In this document: positions 1 through 10,443 of the stretch, piece after piece
Layout of the letters: every line of letters starts with the position of its first letter
Numbering within the stretch: the stretch's first letter is position 1
Source: an uncultured Verrucomicrobiae bacterium
GTDB lineage: Bacteria > Verrucomicrobiota > Verrucomicrobiia > Limisphaerales > AAA164-E04
DNA length: 64,000 nucleotides
NCBI GenBank assembly: GCA_951813855.1
Contig: OX638380.1
Coordinates: 1,256,876-1,320,875 of the forward strand
Reading direction: 5' to 3'
Position numbers and translations under genes: made by a program
Notes under the pieces: generated by a model
Database searches by the model: none
What the model saw: only the letters and a program-made list of their open reading frames with translations
Told to the model about the DNA's origin: nothing

Positions 1-1
1 T

Positions 2-640
2 ATGGGATTAACTCCCCAGCGCCCCATCCACAAGTCTTACAAACAAAACCAGAAGAAAATCAAACGGTATCTGGAGATGTTTCCAGGCTTGAAACAACGA
101 GCTGAGCAAGAGAATGCCCTAATTCTCTTTTTGGATGAAGCGTCAGTCCGAGCTGATTATCATCGAGGAACCACTTGGTCTCGAATCGGTGTCACGCCGG
201 TAGTTCGAGATGCCGGGGATCGCTATTCGATTAAACTAGTTTCAGCCATATCCGCTGACGGGCGGATGATATTTAACATTTTCAAAGGAAAAATGAATGC
301 CCAGCGTTTTTGTGAGTTCTTATCGAAACTCTCTAAGGATGTGGGACGGAAAATAATTGTTGTTTGTGATAACGCCAGCTATCATACAGCAGATTATACC
401 CAAGAGTTCGTAGCCGAAAACGATAGTATTGAAATGAAATATCTTCCTCCATACAGCCCTGAATTAAATCCCGATGAGCAGGTTTGGAACCATTTAAAGC
501 AAAGATTAGCTAAAATAATGATACCCAACAAAAAGACGATGCAACAGAAAATTCAAAACATTATGCAATCCATCCAAAAGAAAATGGGAATGGTCCAATC
601 ATACTTTAAATTGGATGATACTCGATATATAATTACATGA
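2..640 (+). CDS. IS630-family transposase, C-terminal DDE part (cut by window start)
   Basis: This is the catalytic half of an IS630-type transposase. The DDE motifs are visible: FLDEAS near residue 44, VVCDNASYH near residue 120 and SPELNPDEQVWNHLK near residue 153. The helix-turn-helix half lies before the window; comparison with the second copy (7382-7771 joined to 9315-9944) shows that the frame runs in from the left, so the Met at base 2 is internal. The element ends at 661 with the terminal inverted repeat TGACATTACTTTTGCAATGA, followed by TA (662-663), the usual IS630 target. It has inserted into the IS1634-type gene at 662-1237. It differs from the copy at 9312-9944 by only a few bases, so at least one of the two moved recently. 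Confidence 0.9.
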   Translation: MGLTPQRPIHKSYKQNQKKIKRYLEMFPGLKQRAEQENALILFLDEASVRADYHRGTTWSRIGVTPVVRDAGDRYSIKLVSAISADGRMIFNIFKGKMNAQRFCEFLSKLSKDVGRKIIVVCDNASYHTADYTQEFVAENDSIEMKYLPPYSPELNPDEQVWNHLKQRLAKIMIPNKKTMQQKIQNIMQSIQKKMGMVQSYFKLDDTRYIIT

Positions 641-661
641 CATTACTTTTGCAATGATTGA

Positions 662-1237
662 TAAAGGACAGGAACTGCCCTCGACATAGCTGGAAAAGAC
701 GTCATAGAGAATCATGGTGTGGTCGCCGAGATGACGTTTGGCAAGGCTTCGCTCGATCCAGGACTGACGCTTCACCAGCCAGTCCAGCATGGCTAACATT
801 TCCTTTTCGGTTACCTGCCCCAAAGACATCACGGTGTTCAGGCTGGAGGCGGCGGTCTCGGGAGACAGAGACCGAGCGGTCGCCAACTTGGAGCAGGGTT
901 GCACCATCCGGGCGACGATCGCCGCCAACGCCAGATCCCGTCGGCGATCGGCCTTGTGAGCGAGAATCCGTTCCAGCCCGAGCTTTCGAGCGAACCCCAG
1001 CACAGCATTGACATTTCCATGGGGCAAAGATCGTTGGATGATGACCGCCTTGTCGAGGTCGTTGACGACAATTCCTCCCTTGATCAAAGCCTTGAGGCCG
1101 TCAATCAAGACGGGCGGAAGTTTGGAGAGGTTGGCGATCGTGCGCCGCACGATCCTCGCTCCATCGCGTCGCGCTTCTCGAAGGAGAATGGCCGGAGGAG
1201 AACTTCGATTGGGGATGGTCTCAAGATGGAAAGACAT
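662..1237 (-). pseudogene. IS1634-family transposase, N-terminal fragment
   Basis: This frame starts at 1237 and carries the N-terminal half of an IS1634-type transposase: a region rich in Arg and Leu, ARMVQPCSKLATARSL near residue 109, then the first catalytic block ILYDVFSSYVEGSSCPL. The reading is cut at the TA where the IS630 element ends, so everything after the first catalytic Asp lies beyond the window start or is lost. It is only distantly similar to the intact IS1634 transposase at 38615-40447, so the two are not copies of one element. It is non-functional as it stands. Confidence 0.8.
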
Positions 1238-1424
1238 AACGTTTGATGTTACATGGAAACATCAATTCTGCATAAACTCAAACATAATACTAGTGAATAG
1301 TCAAAATATCTCCGGATTTACATGGAAACAAATTGGAAGTTGTCTGTTAATAATATCGCATGTAATTCATTGATAATCAAGGAGTTTTTGATTTAATTCT
1401 AATAATTAGGCGTTAAAGTTCCGA

Positions 1425-2786
1425 CTAGGTGGGGGCAGCAGGTTTAGGCACGAAGTCGAGCATCCCATACACGAGTAACTGGCAGAGGTGGTTCCAATCC
1501 GTGAGACAATGCATGCGAAGATGGCATCTGATTTCTACCCAGACTTCCTGGAGCGATCCGATCATCTGACGCGCCCGTTTAAAGAGAGAACAGGCGATCA
1601 GTTCCATTTGATCTACCAGCGCCGCCAGCATCGTCAAAAACAGAAAAACCGTGGCGAGATGTTCTTTTCCGTGGCCATAATTGTGCTCCAACTGGTACCC
1701 GCAATTTTTCAAACTATTAAACGTATCCTCGATTTGCCACCGGCTGCGACCGGCCCGCGCTATGTTTTGAACATTGGAGTCATTGATTTCCCAATCCGTG
1801 ACCCAAGAAAAAATCGCCGGCTGTTCACCCGGAGCTTGGATTTCGCACCATAAAAAATTAATTTTAAGATCGGGATCAGCTTGGTTCAGCGGCTGTTGAT
1901 TCACCCAGATGTACGTATACTTAACGCCAGCTTGGTCCCAACATACGAACCGGTGGGATTCACCGGTCTCATCCGCTTTCACAAATAGCTCGAATAAATG
2001 TTCGTGATTGCTGGGTCTGGCGACGATGATGAAGGACATTCGATACCGTTTCAGGAGCTTGATAAACGGGGCGTTGGAATGAAGCCCATCGGCCAATACG
2101 ACGACCTTCAGGCGGGGATGTTCCCGATGAAGCCTGGTGACCAGCCGCCGGATGGCTCGGCTCTCGCAATCGTTGATGAGCCATTGATTGCGGTTTTCCC
2201 AATGGTAACGGTCCGTATACCGGCATGGAAAGTCGGTGAGTTCCTCGTCCTCCGGGCCCACCTCCGGGTCGGCTTCCGAGCCGATTAATTGCTTGCTGAT
2301 CGGCTCCGGTGCCAGCGGAATAACCTCCGACCGGTCCGGATGAACCACGGCGGCTCCCACGGCTTGATGGTAATAGGTGATCGCACCGTTTTCGTGTTGT
2401 TTTTGACAGCAGTGTTCACAGTGAAGACGGTTGGAAGAGAAAACCCCGGTGCCGTCGATCGACACGAGATCATGCTTATCCTTTCACCAATATCGCTTCA
2501 ACACTCCGTTTCGTTGCAACATCCGAAACAGTTCCAGGAACGCGGATCGAAGATGAATGGGATTGATCCGATCCAGGAATTTGCGTAATCCCGAATCAGA
2601 AGGCACTCGTTTGATGCGATACCGTTGGCGCAAGTTAGCCCGGGTTCTTCGGCTCGTCACCTTTCGTTTCCGACCTCGAGTGGCTTCGTCAAAGTCCAGT
2701 AACGAGGAAAATTTCTGCTGCAACGCCACAAACGCGCTCATCAAATGGTCGGTGACCTCGTACCTGCTTTTGCGACAGGGGCGGGG
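1425..2786 (-). pseudogene. IS4-like transposase, copy A, main part
   Basis: This is a DDE transposase of an IS4-like group. It has SIDGTGVF (first catalytic Asp), VVVLADGLHSNAPF (second), and RWQIEDTFNSLKNCGYQLEH (Glu). The frame is continuous from the left edge of the IS21 insertion at 2786 down to 1425, except for an in-frame TGA at 2484-2486, just before KHDLVSIDG. The 5' end continues beyond the IS21 element at 5905-6120. The product would be about 480 residues if restored. Copies C (17098-17622) and, more distantly, B and D are relatives. The catalytic residues survive, so the stop and the insertion are the visible lesions. Confidence 0.82.
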
Positions 2787-2994
2787 TGTTGCGCGACAAT
2801 TACTTTGCGACAAATCGGGGGGAAGGATCCCCCGGTGTCTGAGGGACCTGCAGGGGGGGCAGGGCTCCGGCCACGAAGGGAGGGCGTAGCCCGACCGAAG
2901 TGGCCGGAGCCCTGCCCAGGAAAGGATGCAAGTTCTTCTGATCGGTGGATAGTTGGCCCGTCGGCACGACCACGTGTGCGGACGGAGAACCAAC

Positions 2995-4506
2995 ATGACC
3001 AAACGACGAGTCACACCTCAGCAGAAGAAACTGTTCATGCAACTGCACACGAAAAAAGGAGTCGCGTCCGCCGCCGCCATCGGGGTCCACCGATCAACGG
3101 GCTATCGGACCCTCGAACAGGCCAAGGAACAGGCCGGAAATCAACCGTCGGAGGATTCCCCGCCCCGCCAACGCACTCGCCCGGATCCCCTGGCCACGTT
3201 CTTCGAATCCAAGGTCATCCCCATTCTGGAGCGATGCCCCGACATCAAGCCCATCACGGTGTTCCACGATTTGCGGAACACCGAACCGGAATTCAAGCCG
3301 AACTACCGCCAGACCCTGGAACGGCGGATTCGGGCGTGGCGAGCCCAAAACGGTGCGGAAAAGGAAGTCATGTTCCCGCAGACGAAGCGGCCTGCCGGCA
3401 CGTTCGCCATTGCCGACTTCACCCACCTGAAGTCCGGGGAAGTCACCATCCAGGGAGAATCGTTCCGGCACATGTTCTTCCACTTTCGCCTCCCATGGTC
3501 GTGCTACCGATTCGTCTCCGTGGTCGTTAACGGCGAGTCCTTCACCGCCTTGGCCGAGGGAATTCAGGGTGCCTTCGCCGAACTGGGCGGAGTCCCACAC
3601 GAGCTCCGAACCGACAGTCTCTCCGCGGCCTTCCGCAATCTGGCCCAGGACGTAGCGGAGGACTTGACCGGGCGCTTCAAGGCCCTGTGTGAACACTACG
3701 GGATGAAACCGTCCCGCAACAACCGGGGCGTCGCCCACGAGAACGGCGCCATCGAAAGCGCGCACCGTCATCTCAAGGACCGGGTTCGAGGCGAACTGGA
3801 ACTCCGAGGCTCCCGGGAGTTCGAATGCCTGGACGCCTACCGAACCTTCGTCGCGGATATCGTCGCTCGTGAAAACGCCAGGGTGGCGAAGGACATCGAG
3901 ACCGAACGGGGCCAGCTGAACCCGCTGCCGCCGTCGAATCCTTGCGACTGCGAAGAGGTCATGGTCACGGTGACCAGCACCGCCGGCTGCCGCATTCGAA
4001 AGGTTTACTACTCAGTGCCTTCGCGACTCATCGGCTACCGGCTCAAGGCTCGCATCTTCGATGACCGGATCGAACTCTTCCAGGGAGAAACGAGGATCGA
4101 AACCCTGCCTCGCGGACATCGGACCCACCGTCCCAACGTCATCGATTATCGGCACGTCATCCAGTCCCTGAAGCGCAAACCCATGGCTCTGGCACGTCTG
4201 ACCTACCGCAATGAGCTCTTTCTTCGAGATGCTTATCGCCACTTCTTCGATCAAGCGATGGAATCCGTGAGCGAAAGACAAGCGTGCCGTCTCACCGTCG
4301 ATTTCCTTGCCTTGGCCCACGAAAACTACTGCGAAGCGGAAATCGCCGACGCCATCGAAGCATCGCTCCGGACCGGCTCCCTCCCCGACGTCGAGTCCCT
4401 GAGAACTCGCTTTGCATTCCAGGAGCCTTCCATGCCTCCTCAAAACGTCGCCGTGGGCAACCTCGGTCAGTACTCCAATCTGCTCGGCAACCGCCTCTCG
4501 CCATGA
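2995..4506 (+). CDS. istA: IS21-family transposase IstA
   Basis: This is an integrase-type transposase of about 503 residues. An N-terminal helix-turn-helix region (ASAAAIGVHRSTGYRTL) is followed by an rve catalytic core with IADFTHLKSGEV (Asp), ELRTDSLSAAF (Asp) and VAHENGAIESAHRHLKDR (Glu). The C-terminal third resembles the Mu-transposase C domain (KVYYSVPSRLIGYRLKA). I chose the ATG at 2995 because a GGAG lies just upstream; a TTG in the same frame at 2953 would add 14 residues. The stop overlaps the istB start (ATGA at 4503), as usual in IS21. The frame is intact and could be active, but its istB partner is broken. Confidence 0.92.
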   Translation: MTKRRVTPQQKKLFMQLHTKKGVASAAAIGVHRSTGYRTLEQAKEQAGNQPSEDSPPRQRTRPDPLATFFESKVIPILERCPDIKPITVFHDLRNTEPEFKPNYRQTLERRIRAWRAQNGAEKEVMFPQTKRPAGTFAIADFTHLKSGEVTIQGESFRHMFFHFRLPWSCYRFVSVVVNGESFTALAEGIQGAFAELGGVPHELRTDSLSAAFRNLAQDVAEDLTGRFKALCEHYGMKPSRNNRGVAHENGAIESAHRHLKDRVRGELELRGSREFECLDAYRTFVADIVARENARVAKDIETERGQLNPLPPSNPCDCEEVMVTVTSTAGCRIRKVYYSVPSRLIGYRLKARIFDDRIELFQGETRIETLPRGHRTHRPNVIDYRHVIQSLKRKPMALARLTYRNELFLRDAYRHFFDQAMESVSERQACRLTVDFLALAHENYCEAEIADAIEASLRTGSLPDVESLRTRFAFQEPSMPPQNVAVGNLGQYSNLLGNRLSP

Positions 4507-5378
4507 CCATCCGCTCTACACCGCCACAGGCCGTCGATCCCGATCGACTTTCCCTCATGCTCTCCGAGCTGCGACTGCCCTCCATCGAGGCCGAGTGGCG
4601 GATCCTGGCTTAACGCGCCGACAAGGAGGGTTGGCCGGCGTCCAAATTCCTCTTCTCCCTCGCCGAACTCGAATTGACCGAAAGGGACAACCGGCGCATC
4701 GACCGACATACCCGGCAGGCCAAACTCTTCCCCGGCAAGAACCTCGAAGAATTCGATTTCAGCCTCATCCCGTCCCCGCCCAAAGCACGCGTTCAGGCCT
4801 TCGCCTCCGAAGAGAGCTGGATCCGCAATGGAGCCAACCTCCTCATCTTCGGCCCCCCTGGCGTCGGCAAGAGCCACCTCGCCTCCGCCATCGGCCTCTC
4901 CCTCGTGCGCCAAGGCCTCAAGGTGCTCTTCACCGGAACCTCCAGCCTCGTCCAGAAACTGCAGGTCGCTCAACGCAATCTCGAGCTCGAGGGACTGCTC
5001 GCGCGTCTCCACAAGTTCCACCTCCTCATCCTTGACGATTTCGCCTACGTCAACCGCGACCGGGAAGAAAGCGCCGTCCTCTTCGAACTGATCTCCTATC
5101 GCTACGAACAACGCTCCATCCTCCTCACCGCCAATCTGCCCTTCGCCCAATGGGATCGAATCTTTCCCGACCAGGCCACCGCCGCCGCCGCGGTCGATCG
5201 ACTCGTCCATCACGCCACCATCTTCGAGATCAACACCCAAAGCTATCGGTGCCGCACCGCTTTGGAACATCACCGGGCCGACGGCGCTGCCGAGCCGTCT
5301 CACAGCGTCAACCTTCCCGCCACAACCGACTCTTCACCAGCCACTCCCACGGCTCGGGAATCCCGAGCCTCGACTTGA
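4503..5378 (+). pseudogene. istB: IS21-family helper ATPase IstB with a nonsense mutation
   Basis: IstB is the AAA+ helper that aids IstA in target choice and strand transfer. The Walker A motif (FGPPGVGKSHLA) and Walker B motif (LLILDDFAY) are both present. Codon 37 is TAA (4611-4613), where copy 2 has CAA, so the first 36 residues are separated from the rest. An internal ATG at 4674 could start a product that keeps the whole ATPase domain but lacks the N-terminal region thought to contact IstA. The lesion differs from that in copy 2, where the Walker A motif is frameshifted. Confidence 0.85.
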
Positions 5379-5904
5379 CCACGGCCTCGTTCCCGTCGCC
5401 ACCGCTCAGGGAGCCAATAGCCCACGAGAATGAGAATCCGGAGGCCGGCCCCGATGTTGCCGAACCAGCGGAGCAAGGTTCGACGGTTGACGCCCGACCT
5501 CGAAGGCCGCTCGCCCGGTCATCCTCCCCCAATCCGGCGCACTCAGATCACCGGGCGCCAATGACGGCGGTGAGCCGTTCCAGACGCGAGGTTGATCCCG
5601 AGAAACAACCCCCCCTTCCTTTTCCCCAAGTAGTTTTCTTTTCCAAGCAGTTTTTATCGAAACCATTGTCATCTCCCGGATCCGAGTAGTCCGCTCGCTG
5701 CGTCACGGCGCCAGTCCATCCTTGAACCGTCGCCCCCCTTCGCGGGATCCTCGTCGCTTCCCTTGACCTCCAGTTTTCCGCTTGACCGTTCCAAATCCGT
5801 CAGGCAGAAAGCCTCCTACGACCGATGCAATGACACTTGCGCCTCGTGCCCCAAGTGTCGCATTGTAATTGTCACGGTGTCGCATTGTAATTGACGCACT
5901 ATAG
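5379..5904. other. Non-coding right end of IS21 copy 1
   Basis: There is no credible gene between istB and the right end. The last 60 bases hold two inverted copies of the terminal repeat (GTCGCATTGTAATT), presumed transposase-binding sites. A matching non-coding tail follows istB in copy 2 (16625-17097). Confidence 0.7.
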
Positions 5905-6120
5905 GCGGGGAACGAGGCGAAAACACCCCCAAATCCTCCCAATGATATTGGGTTTGAGTAACTTTTTGCGGAATTTCACCAGGGAAAACCTTTCGTTGAT
6001 TGGTTGAGAGGATCGGCTTGTTCCACGACGGATCAGGCCGGTCGGCACGCCGAACGGAATCAAAACATGGGACGGATACTGAGACCCCGGCAGATCGCAG
6101 CCGCCTGAGTTCGAGAACAA
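5905..6120 (-). pseudogene. IS4-like transposase, copy A, N-terminal part
   Basis: This is the 5' end of the transposase whose main part is at 1425-2786. The minus-strand frame runs through FRKKLLKPNIIGRIWGCFR and, once the IS21 element is removed, continues directly into the frame RYEVTDHLMSAF on the other side. The N-terminal region of copy B (FRKHLNVESMLKL) is similar in layout. The true start codon cannot be fixed; 6120 is only the first in-frame Met. Confidence 0.6.
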
Positions 6121-6585
6121 CTCGAGACCCTCTCGGATGGCTTTACGGGCCGGAAAATACGTCGGGAGAACGGGTTAAGGCGAATTTCGGCACCCGATCC
6201 AGGGCCAAAAAGCGTCAAATCACGTTTTGGTCAGGAAAAAAAACGAAAAAACAGCGATTACAACGAAACCACCGTTAAGGTAGCATAGTTTTGGAAGAAA
6301 TGCTGAAAATATTTAAAGAAAGCAGCGCGAAAACCCAGAACCTCCCACTAGCAGAATTTCCAGGGCTTTACAGTAGGTCACACGAGATTATCATCGACGT
6401 GAATGGAGGAGAATCAAGTTGTTTTTGGTATCAATCGATGAAAAAAAGCCGAATTTTACTTTTCTAGTGGTTATAATCAGGAAGTTTCAAGTGAGGAGAA
6501 TATAGCGGTGACGTTTCGACTATTTTCCTAAAAAAAACAGTCGGTTTATCGACGTATTAATTTCGGTTAAGTTCGACGCCAGGTC
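6121..6585. other. Intergenic spacer between two IS4-like elements
   Basis: I see no gene here. The segment is AT-rich and probably holds the outer ends of IS4-like copies A and B. No matching terminal inverted repeat could be read with confidence. Confidence 0.4.
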
Positions 6586-7270
6586 TCAGCTGGTGTCGGG
6601 TATACCTATCGGGGTCGCATTGTTTCCTAAGGCTATGCGATCGTAGAGGGATTGCCAGTTTGGAATGATGAATTCCGTAAACAGACTGCGGATTCGTATT
6701 CGAAGATAGCTGAGTTTTTTCGCTTTGGCGAGTGCGGCTTGAAATACTTTGCAGCATCTGAGTTCAATTTGATCAATTAAAAAGGCCAAAAACATTATCA
6801 TCGCTAAAACGGTTGTCAAATGCTTGTGACCATGGCCATAATTGTGTTCCAAATGATAACCTTGATTTTTCAACGTGTTAAACGTTTCATTTTCCACTTT
6901 CCAGCGAGCTCGACCCGCACGCATCAAACGCTCTAAGGTGTCTGGGGTTACGGATAAGGCCGTGATCCAACAATTATAATATCTCACCTTCCCCGTCTCA
7001 TCGACTTCTCGGTATTCAATGAGATTGACCTTGAGATAGTCCCAGGAGTCGTTCAGGCTCACATCTTCCAAGTAGCGGAACTCATGCCGAATATTCTGCT
7101 TGTCGATGATCACATGTAGTTTGACTTGGGAACTGGCGTCCAGTTTTTCGAATAATTTCGTGAGCTTTTTGCGCTTGGCCACAATGAGATATTCCATATC
7201 GTAATCCCGCAACAGTTCAATCACTGGGCCGGCGGCATAAAGCCCATCAAGCAGCACGATGATCTTCATA
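6586..7270 (-). pseudogene. IS4-like transposase, copy B, C-terminal part
   Basis: This is the C-terminal half of copy B. It starts at KIIVLLDGLYAAG (second catalytic Asp) and includes RWKVENETFNTLKNQGYHLE (catalytic Glu). It is interrupted at 7269-7270 (TA) by an IS630 element; the frame resumes at 9966 on the far side. The three pieces of copy B together (6586-7270, 9968-10130, 13215-13690) restore a transposase of about 440 residues, apart from one frameshift near 13445. Confidence 0.85.
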
Positions 7271-7381
7271 TCAATCTTTGCAAAAGTAATGTCATAATTG
7301 ATCAGGAATTTATTTATCCGAAAAATGAAAAATATTTATTTTTTTTGCAACGTTTTTTGTATTGAGAATGTCTATAAAGAC

Positions 7382-7771
7382 GTGAACGATAAACCAACTC
7401 AATCTTCTCGTAATCACTATACCTATGAACTACGAACAACTGCGGTAGAAGCTGTTAAAAATGGCTCAACCGTAGCTGAAGTTGTCAGTGTAATGGGTAT
7501 GTCTGCACGCACAGTATTTCGCTGGCTCGTTTGGTTTTCGACTGGGAGTTACGAAGGACTTAAAGACAATCCTAAATCAGGACGTCCCCGTAAGATTACA
7601 GAAGAAATGGCTCAATGGTTATACAACGCGGTGACTATGGGAAATCCCAAGCAATTTCAATTCGACTTTTGCCTGTGGAGTCTCAAAACCATGCAAGTGT
7701 TATTGAAACAACAATTCGGGGTGTCGGTTCACGTTTCCACCATCAGTCGATTGCTTCATTCTATGGGATTA
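7382..7771 (+). pseudogene. IS630-family transposase, N-terminal helix-turn-helix half
   Basis: This part contains the DNA-binding half: YELRTTAVEAVKNGSTVAEV then MSARTVFRWL, a linker GRPRKITEEM, and a winged-helix region ending LLHSMGL. I prefer the GTG at 7382; ATG 7325 and a TTG at 7298 lie upstream in the same frame. At codon 130 (TTA, 7769-7771) the ISAzo13 element begins. Joining codon 130 to base 9315 gives an uninterrupted product of about 339 residues, so the insertion is the only visible lesion. Confidence 0.85.
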
Positions 7772-9311
7772 GGGCACTCGCATTAATAACATACTTGTTC
7801 AAATGATTAAATCTATTGTCAGAATTTCATTTTGACATGTCGATTGACGGATAATCTCTCTGGTGATTTAATAACTGATTTTGATGGTTTATTTAGAGCT
7901 GGAAGTTATCAACCCATTTAGGTCGATTCTATGGTTTTGGGGAGGCTTGATGACGGAAATCTTTAGTTTTCAATTCTCTGGCAATCAATGCATTGGAATT
8001 AATTACTTTTAAAAGTTGAAAAAATGAAATATGTATGGTATGATTAAGCGTGAGCGATCAGGTTGCCGTTATCAGAAAAAAATATCTGAGCTTGGAACCC
8101 ATTTTTTAAGAATTGACTAAACGTCATTGGCTAGCATCCGGGGCAATAGCCATTGGTAGGGGTGGAATAAAAATAGTTCACGAAGCTACGGGTGCTAGCT
8201 GCACTACGATTCGATCGGGAATTAATGAATTGAAAACGGAAGCAATCCCTAATAAAAATCGCCAAAGGAAAGCTGGAGGGGGACGGAAATCAATAACCGA
8301 ACACGATAAGACTCTTTTGTCAGATCTGGATAAACTTATCGAACCCGAGACTCGAGGTGATCCTGAAAATCCGTTGCGTTGGACCTGCAAAAGTGCTGAA
8401 CAAATCAAAACCACATTAAATGAAATGGGACATCAAATAAGTCAACGCACCGTAAATAATTTGCTCCATGAAATGGGATACAGCCTTCAAGGCAATCAGA
8501 AAACCCTAGAAGGCAAACAGCATCCCGATCGAAACCAGCAATTTCGACATATTGAACGGAAATCCCGGAAATTCTTGAAGAAAAACCAACCAGTGATTTC
8601 GGTTGACACGAAAAAAAAGGAACTGGTGGGACAGCACAAAAATATGGGGAACGAATGGCATCCGAAAGGAAATCCCGAACTAGTCAAAGTGCATGATTTC
8701 CCCGATCCAAATCTACCGAAAGCAAGTCCATATGGCGTGTATGATCTGAGCACCAATACGGGTTGGGTAAGTGTAGGCACTGACCACGATACTGCGGAAT
8801 TTGCGGTAGAAACTATTCGTCGATGGTGGCTATCAATGGGACGAAAAAATCATCCCAATGCCAAGAAGCTATTAATTATGGCTGATGGAGGTGGTTCAAA
8901 TGGTAGTCGTAATAAATTATGGAAAACCGAGTTACAAAAACTGGCAGATGAACTTAATATGGAAATATCAGTTTGTCATTTTCCTCCGGGTACGAGCAAG
9001 TGGAATAAAATTGAACATCGAATGTTTTCATGCATTTCGATGAATTGGCGGGGACGCCCATTAACCAATTATGAAACCATAGTTAATTTGATTAGCAATA
9101 CAACAACTAAAAATGGGTTGAAAATAAATTGCATGTTAGATAAATCCAAATATCAGACTGGCATAAAAATTACTGATGAACAAATGCAAAATTTGCGCTT
9201 AACTAAAGAGAAGTTTCATGGTGAATAGAATTATAAATTAAAGCCCCATGAATGTAAATAATACGTTTGATACGCACACAAAAAAACGACAGTTTAATTA
9301 TGCGAGAACCC
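7772..9311 (+). mobile_element. ISAzo13-family element, copy 1
   Basis: The element is 1,540 bp with imperfect inverted ends, GGGCACTCGCATTAATAA at the left and the complement of GGGTTCTCGCATAATTAA at the right. The 3-bp target duplication TTA is at 7769-7771 and 9312-9314. It sits inside the IS630 transposase gene. One transposase gene (8050-9228) fills most of it. Confidence 0.88.
8050..9228 (+). pseudogene. ISAzo13-family transposase, copy 1, two nonsense mutations
   Basis: The frame begins with GTG at 8050, the same start as the other copies. It belongs to the family of Rhodopirellula-type DDE transposases: ISVDTKKKELVGQHKNMG (Asp), LLIMADGGGSNGSRNK (Asp) and FPPGTSKWNKIEHRMFS (Glu). TAA at 8107-8109 replaces the CAA of copy 2, and TAG at 9226-9228 replaces a Trp codon, removing the last 11 residues. 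A TTG at 8113 could restart just after the first stop, so weak activity is not excluded. Confidence 0.85.
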
Positions 9312-9944
9312 TTAACTCCCCAGCGCCCCATCCACAAGTCTTACAAACAAAACCAGAAGAAAATCAAACGGTATCTGGAGATGTTTCCAGGCTTGAAACA
9401 ACGAGCTGAGCAAGAGAATGCTCTAATTCTCTTTTTGGATGAAGCGTCAGTCCGAGCTGATTATCATCGAGGAACCACTTGGTCTCGAATCGGTGTCACG
9501 CCGGTAGTTCGAGATGCCGGGGATCGCTATTCGATTAAACTAGTTTCAGCCATATCCGCTGACGGGCGGATGATATTTAACATTTTCAAAGGAAAAATGA
9601 ATGCCCAGCGTTTTTGTGAGTTTTTATCGAAACTCTCTAAGGATGTGGGACGGAAAATAATTGTTGTTTGTGATAACGCCAGCTATCATACAGCAGATTA
9701 TACCCAAGAGTTCGTAGCCGAAAACGATAATATTGAAATGAAATATCTTCCTCCATACAGCCCTGAATTAAATCCCGATGAGCAGGTTTGGAACCATTTA
9801 AAGCAAAGATTAGCTAAAATAATGATACCCAACAAAAAGACGATGCAACAGAAAATTCAAAACATTATGCAATCCATCCAAAAGAAAATGGGAATGGTCC
9901 AATCATACTTTAAATTGGATGATACTCGATATATAATTACATGA
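9312..9944 (+). pseudogene. IS630-family transposase, C-terminal DDE half
   Basis: This is the catalytic half of the transposase begun at 7382. It has FLDEAS, VVCDNASYH and SPELNPDEQVWNHLK. It resumes directly after the TTA duplication (9312-9314). An accidental start inside the ISAzo13 end could let it be read alone, but it then lacks the DNA-binding half. It is nearly identical to 2-640. Confidence 0.88.
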
Positions 9945-9965
9945 CATTACTTTTGCAATGATTGA

Positions 9966-10130
9966 TATGGGGGTGTTCGCGACGTAAATCAGCGAGGAGT
10001 CTTTTGATCGCATTGAGTTCACAGTCGTTTTTGTTCGTGCCGTCTTGTTGCTGGATCGGTTCGGGTGCCAGAGGAATCACTTGTTTTTGCGCCGGATGGA
10101 CGATGACCGCGGCTAATAACTGATGAATAA
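9966..10130 (-). pseudogene. IS4-like transposase, copy B, middle part
   Basis: The short minus-strand stretch reads IHQLLAAVIVHPAQKQVIPL then LADLRREHPH. It is bounded on the left by the TA of the IS630 insertion and on the right by the TAA (10128-10130) of an ISAzo13 insertion. Joined to its neighbours it restores GKISF-IHQLLAA and REHPH-MKIIVL without a frame change. Confidence 0.85.
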
Positions 10131-10179
10131 GGGCTCTCGCCAAAATAAACTATCTGTTTTCGTGTATGTATCAAATGTA

Positions 10180-10443
10180 TTATTTACATTCATGGGGCTT
10201 TAATTTATAATTCCATTCACCATGAAACTTCTCTTTAGTTAAACGCAAATCTTGCATTTGTTCGTCAGTAATTTTTGTGCCCGTCTGATATTTGGATTCA
10301 TCTAGATCACAGTTTATTTTCAACCCATTTTTAGTTGTTGTATTGCTAATCAAATTAACTATGGTTTCATAATTGGTTAATGGGCGTCCCCGCCAATTCA
10401 TTGAAATATATGAAAACATTTGATGTTCATTTTTATTCCACTT
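10180..10443 (-). pseudogene. ISAzo13-family transposase, copy 3, C-terminal part
   Basis: This is the last part of the minus-strand transposase: KWNKNEHQMFSYISMNWRGR through to KLKPHECK and the stop at 10180. The reading is cut at 10443 by the insertion of copy 2 and resumes at 11985. Confidence 0.85.

Larger units (their letters stand above)
2787..5904 (+). mobile_element. IS21-family element, copy 1
   Basis: The ends carry multiple short repeats typical of IS21: CGACAATTAC followed by TTGCGACA at the left, and two inverted copies of GTCGCATTGTAATT at 5850-5895 on the right. The target duplication is GGCGGGG at 2780-2786 and 5905-5911. Removing the element and one duplicate restores the reading frame of the IS4-like transposase copy A. 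It carries istA (intact) and istB (nonsense mutation), and its organisation is the same as the copy at 14010-17097. Confidence 0.88.
7271..9965 (+). mobile_element. IS630-family element interrupted by an ISAzo13 element
   Basis: The left end TCAATCTTTGCAAAAGTAAT at 7271 mirrors the right end ATTACTTTTGCAATGATTGA ending at 9965. TA flanks both sides (7269-7270 and 9966-9967), as expected for IS630. It has inserted into IS4-like copy B. Its own transposase gene is split at 7771 by the ISAzo13 element 7772-9311. Confidence 0.9.
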
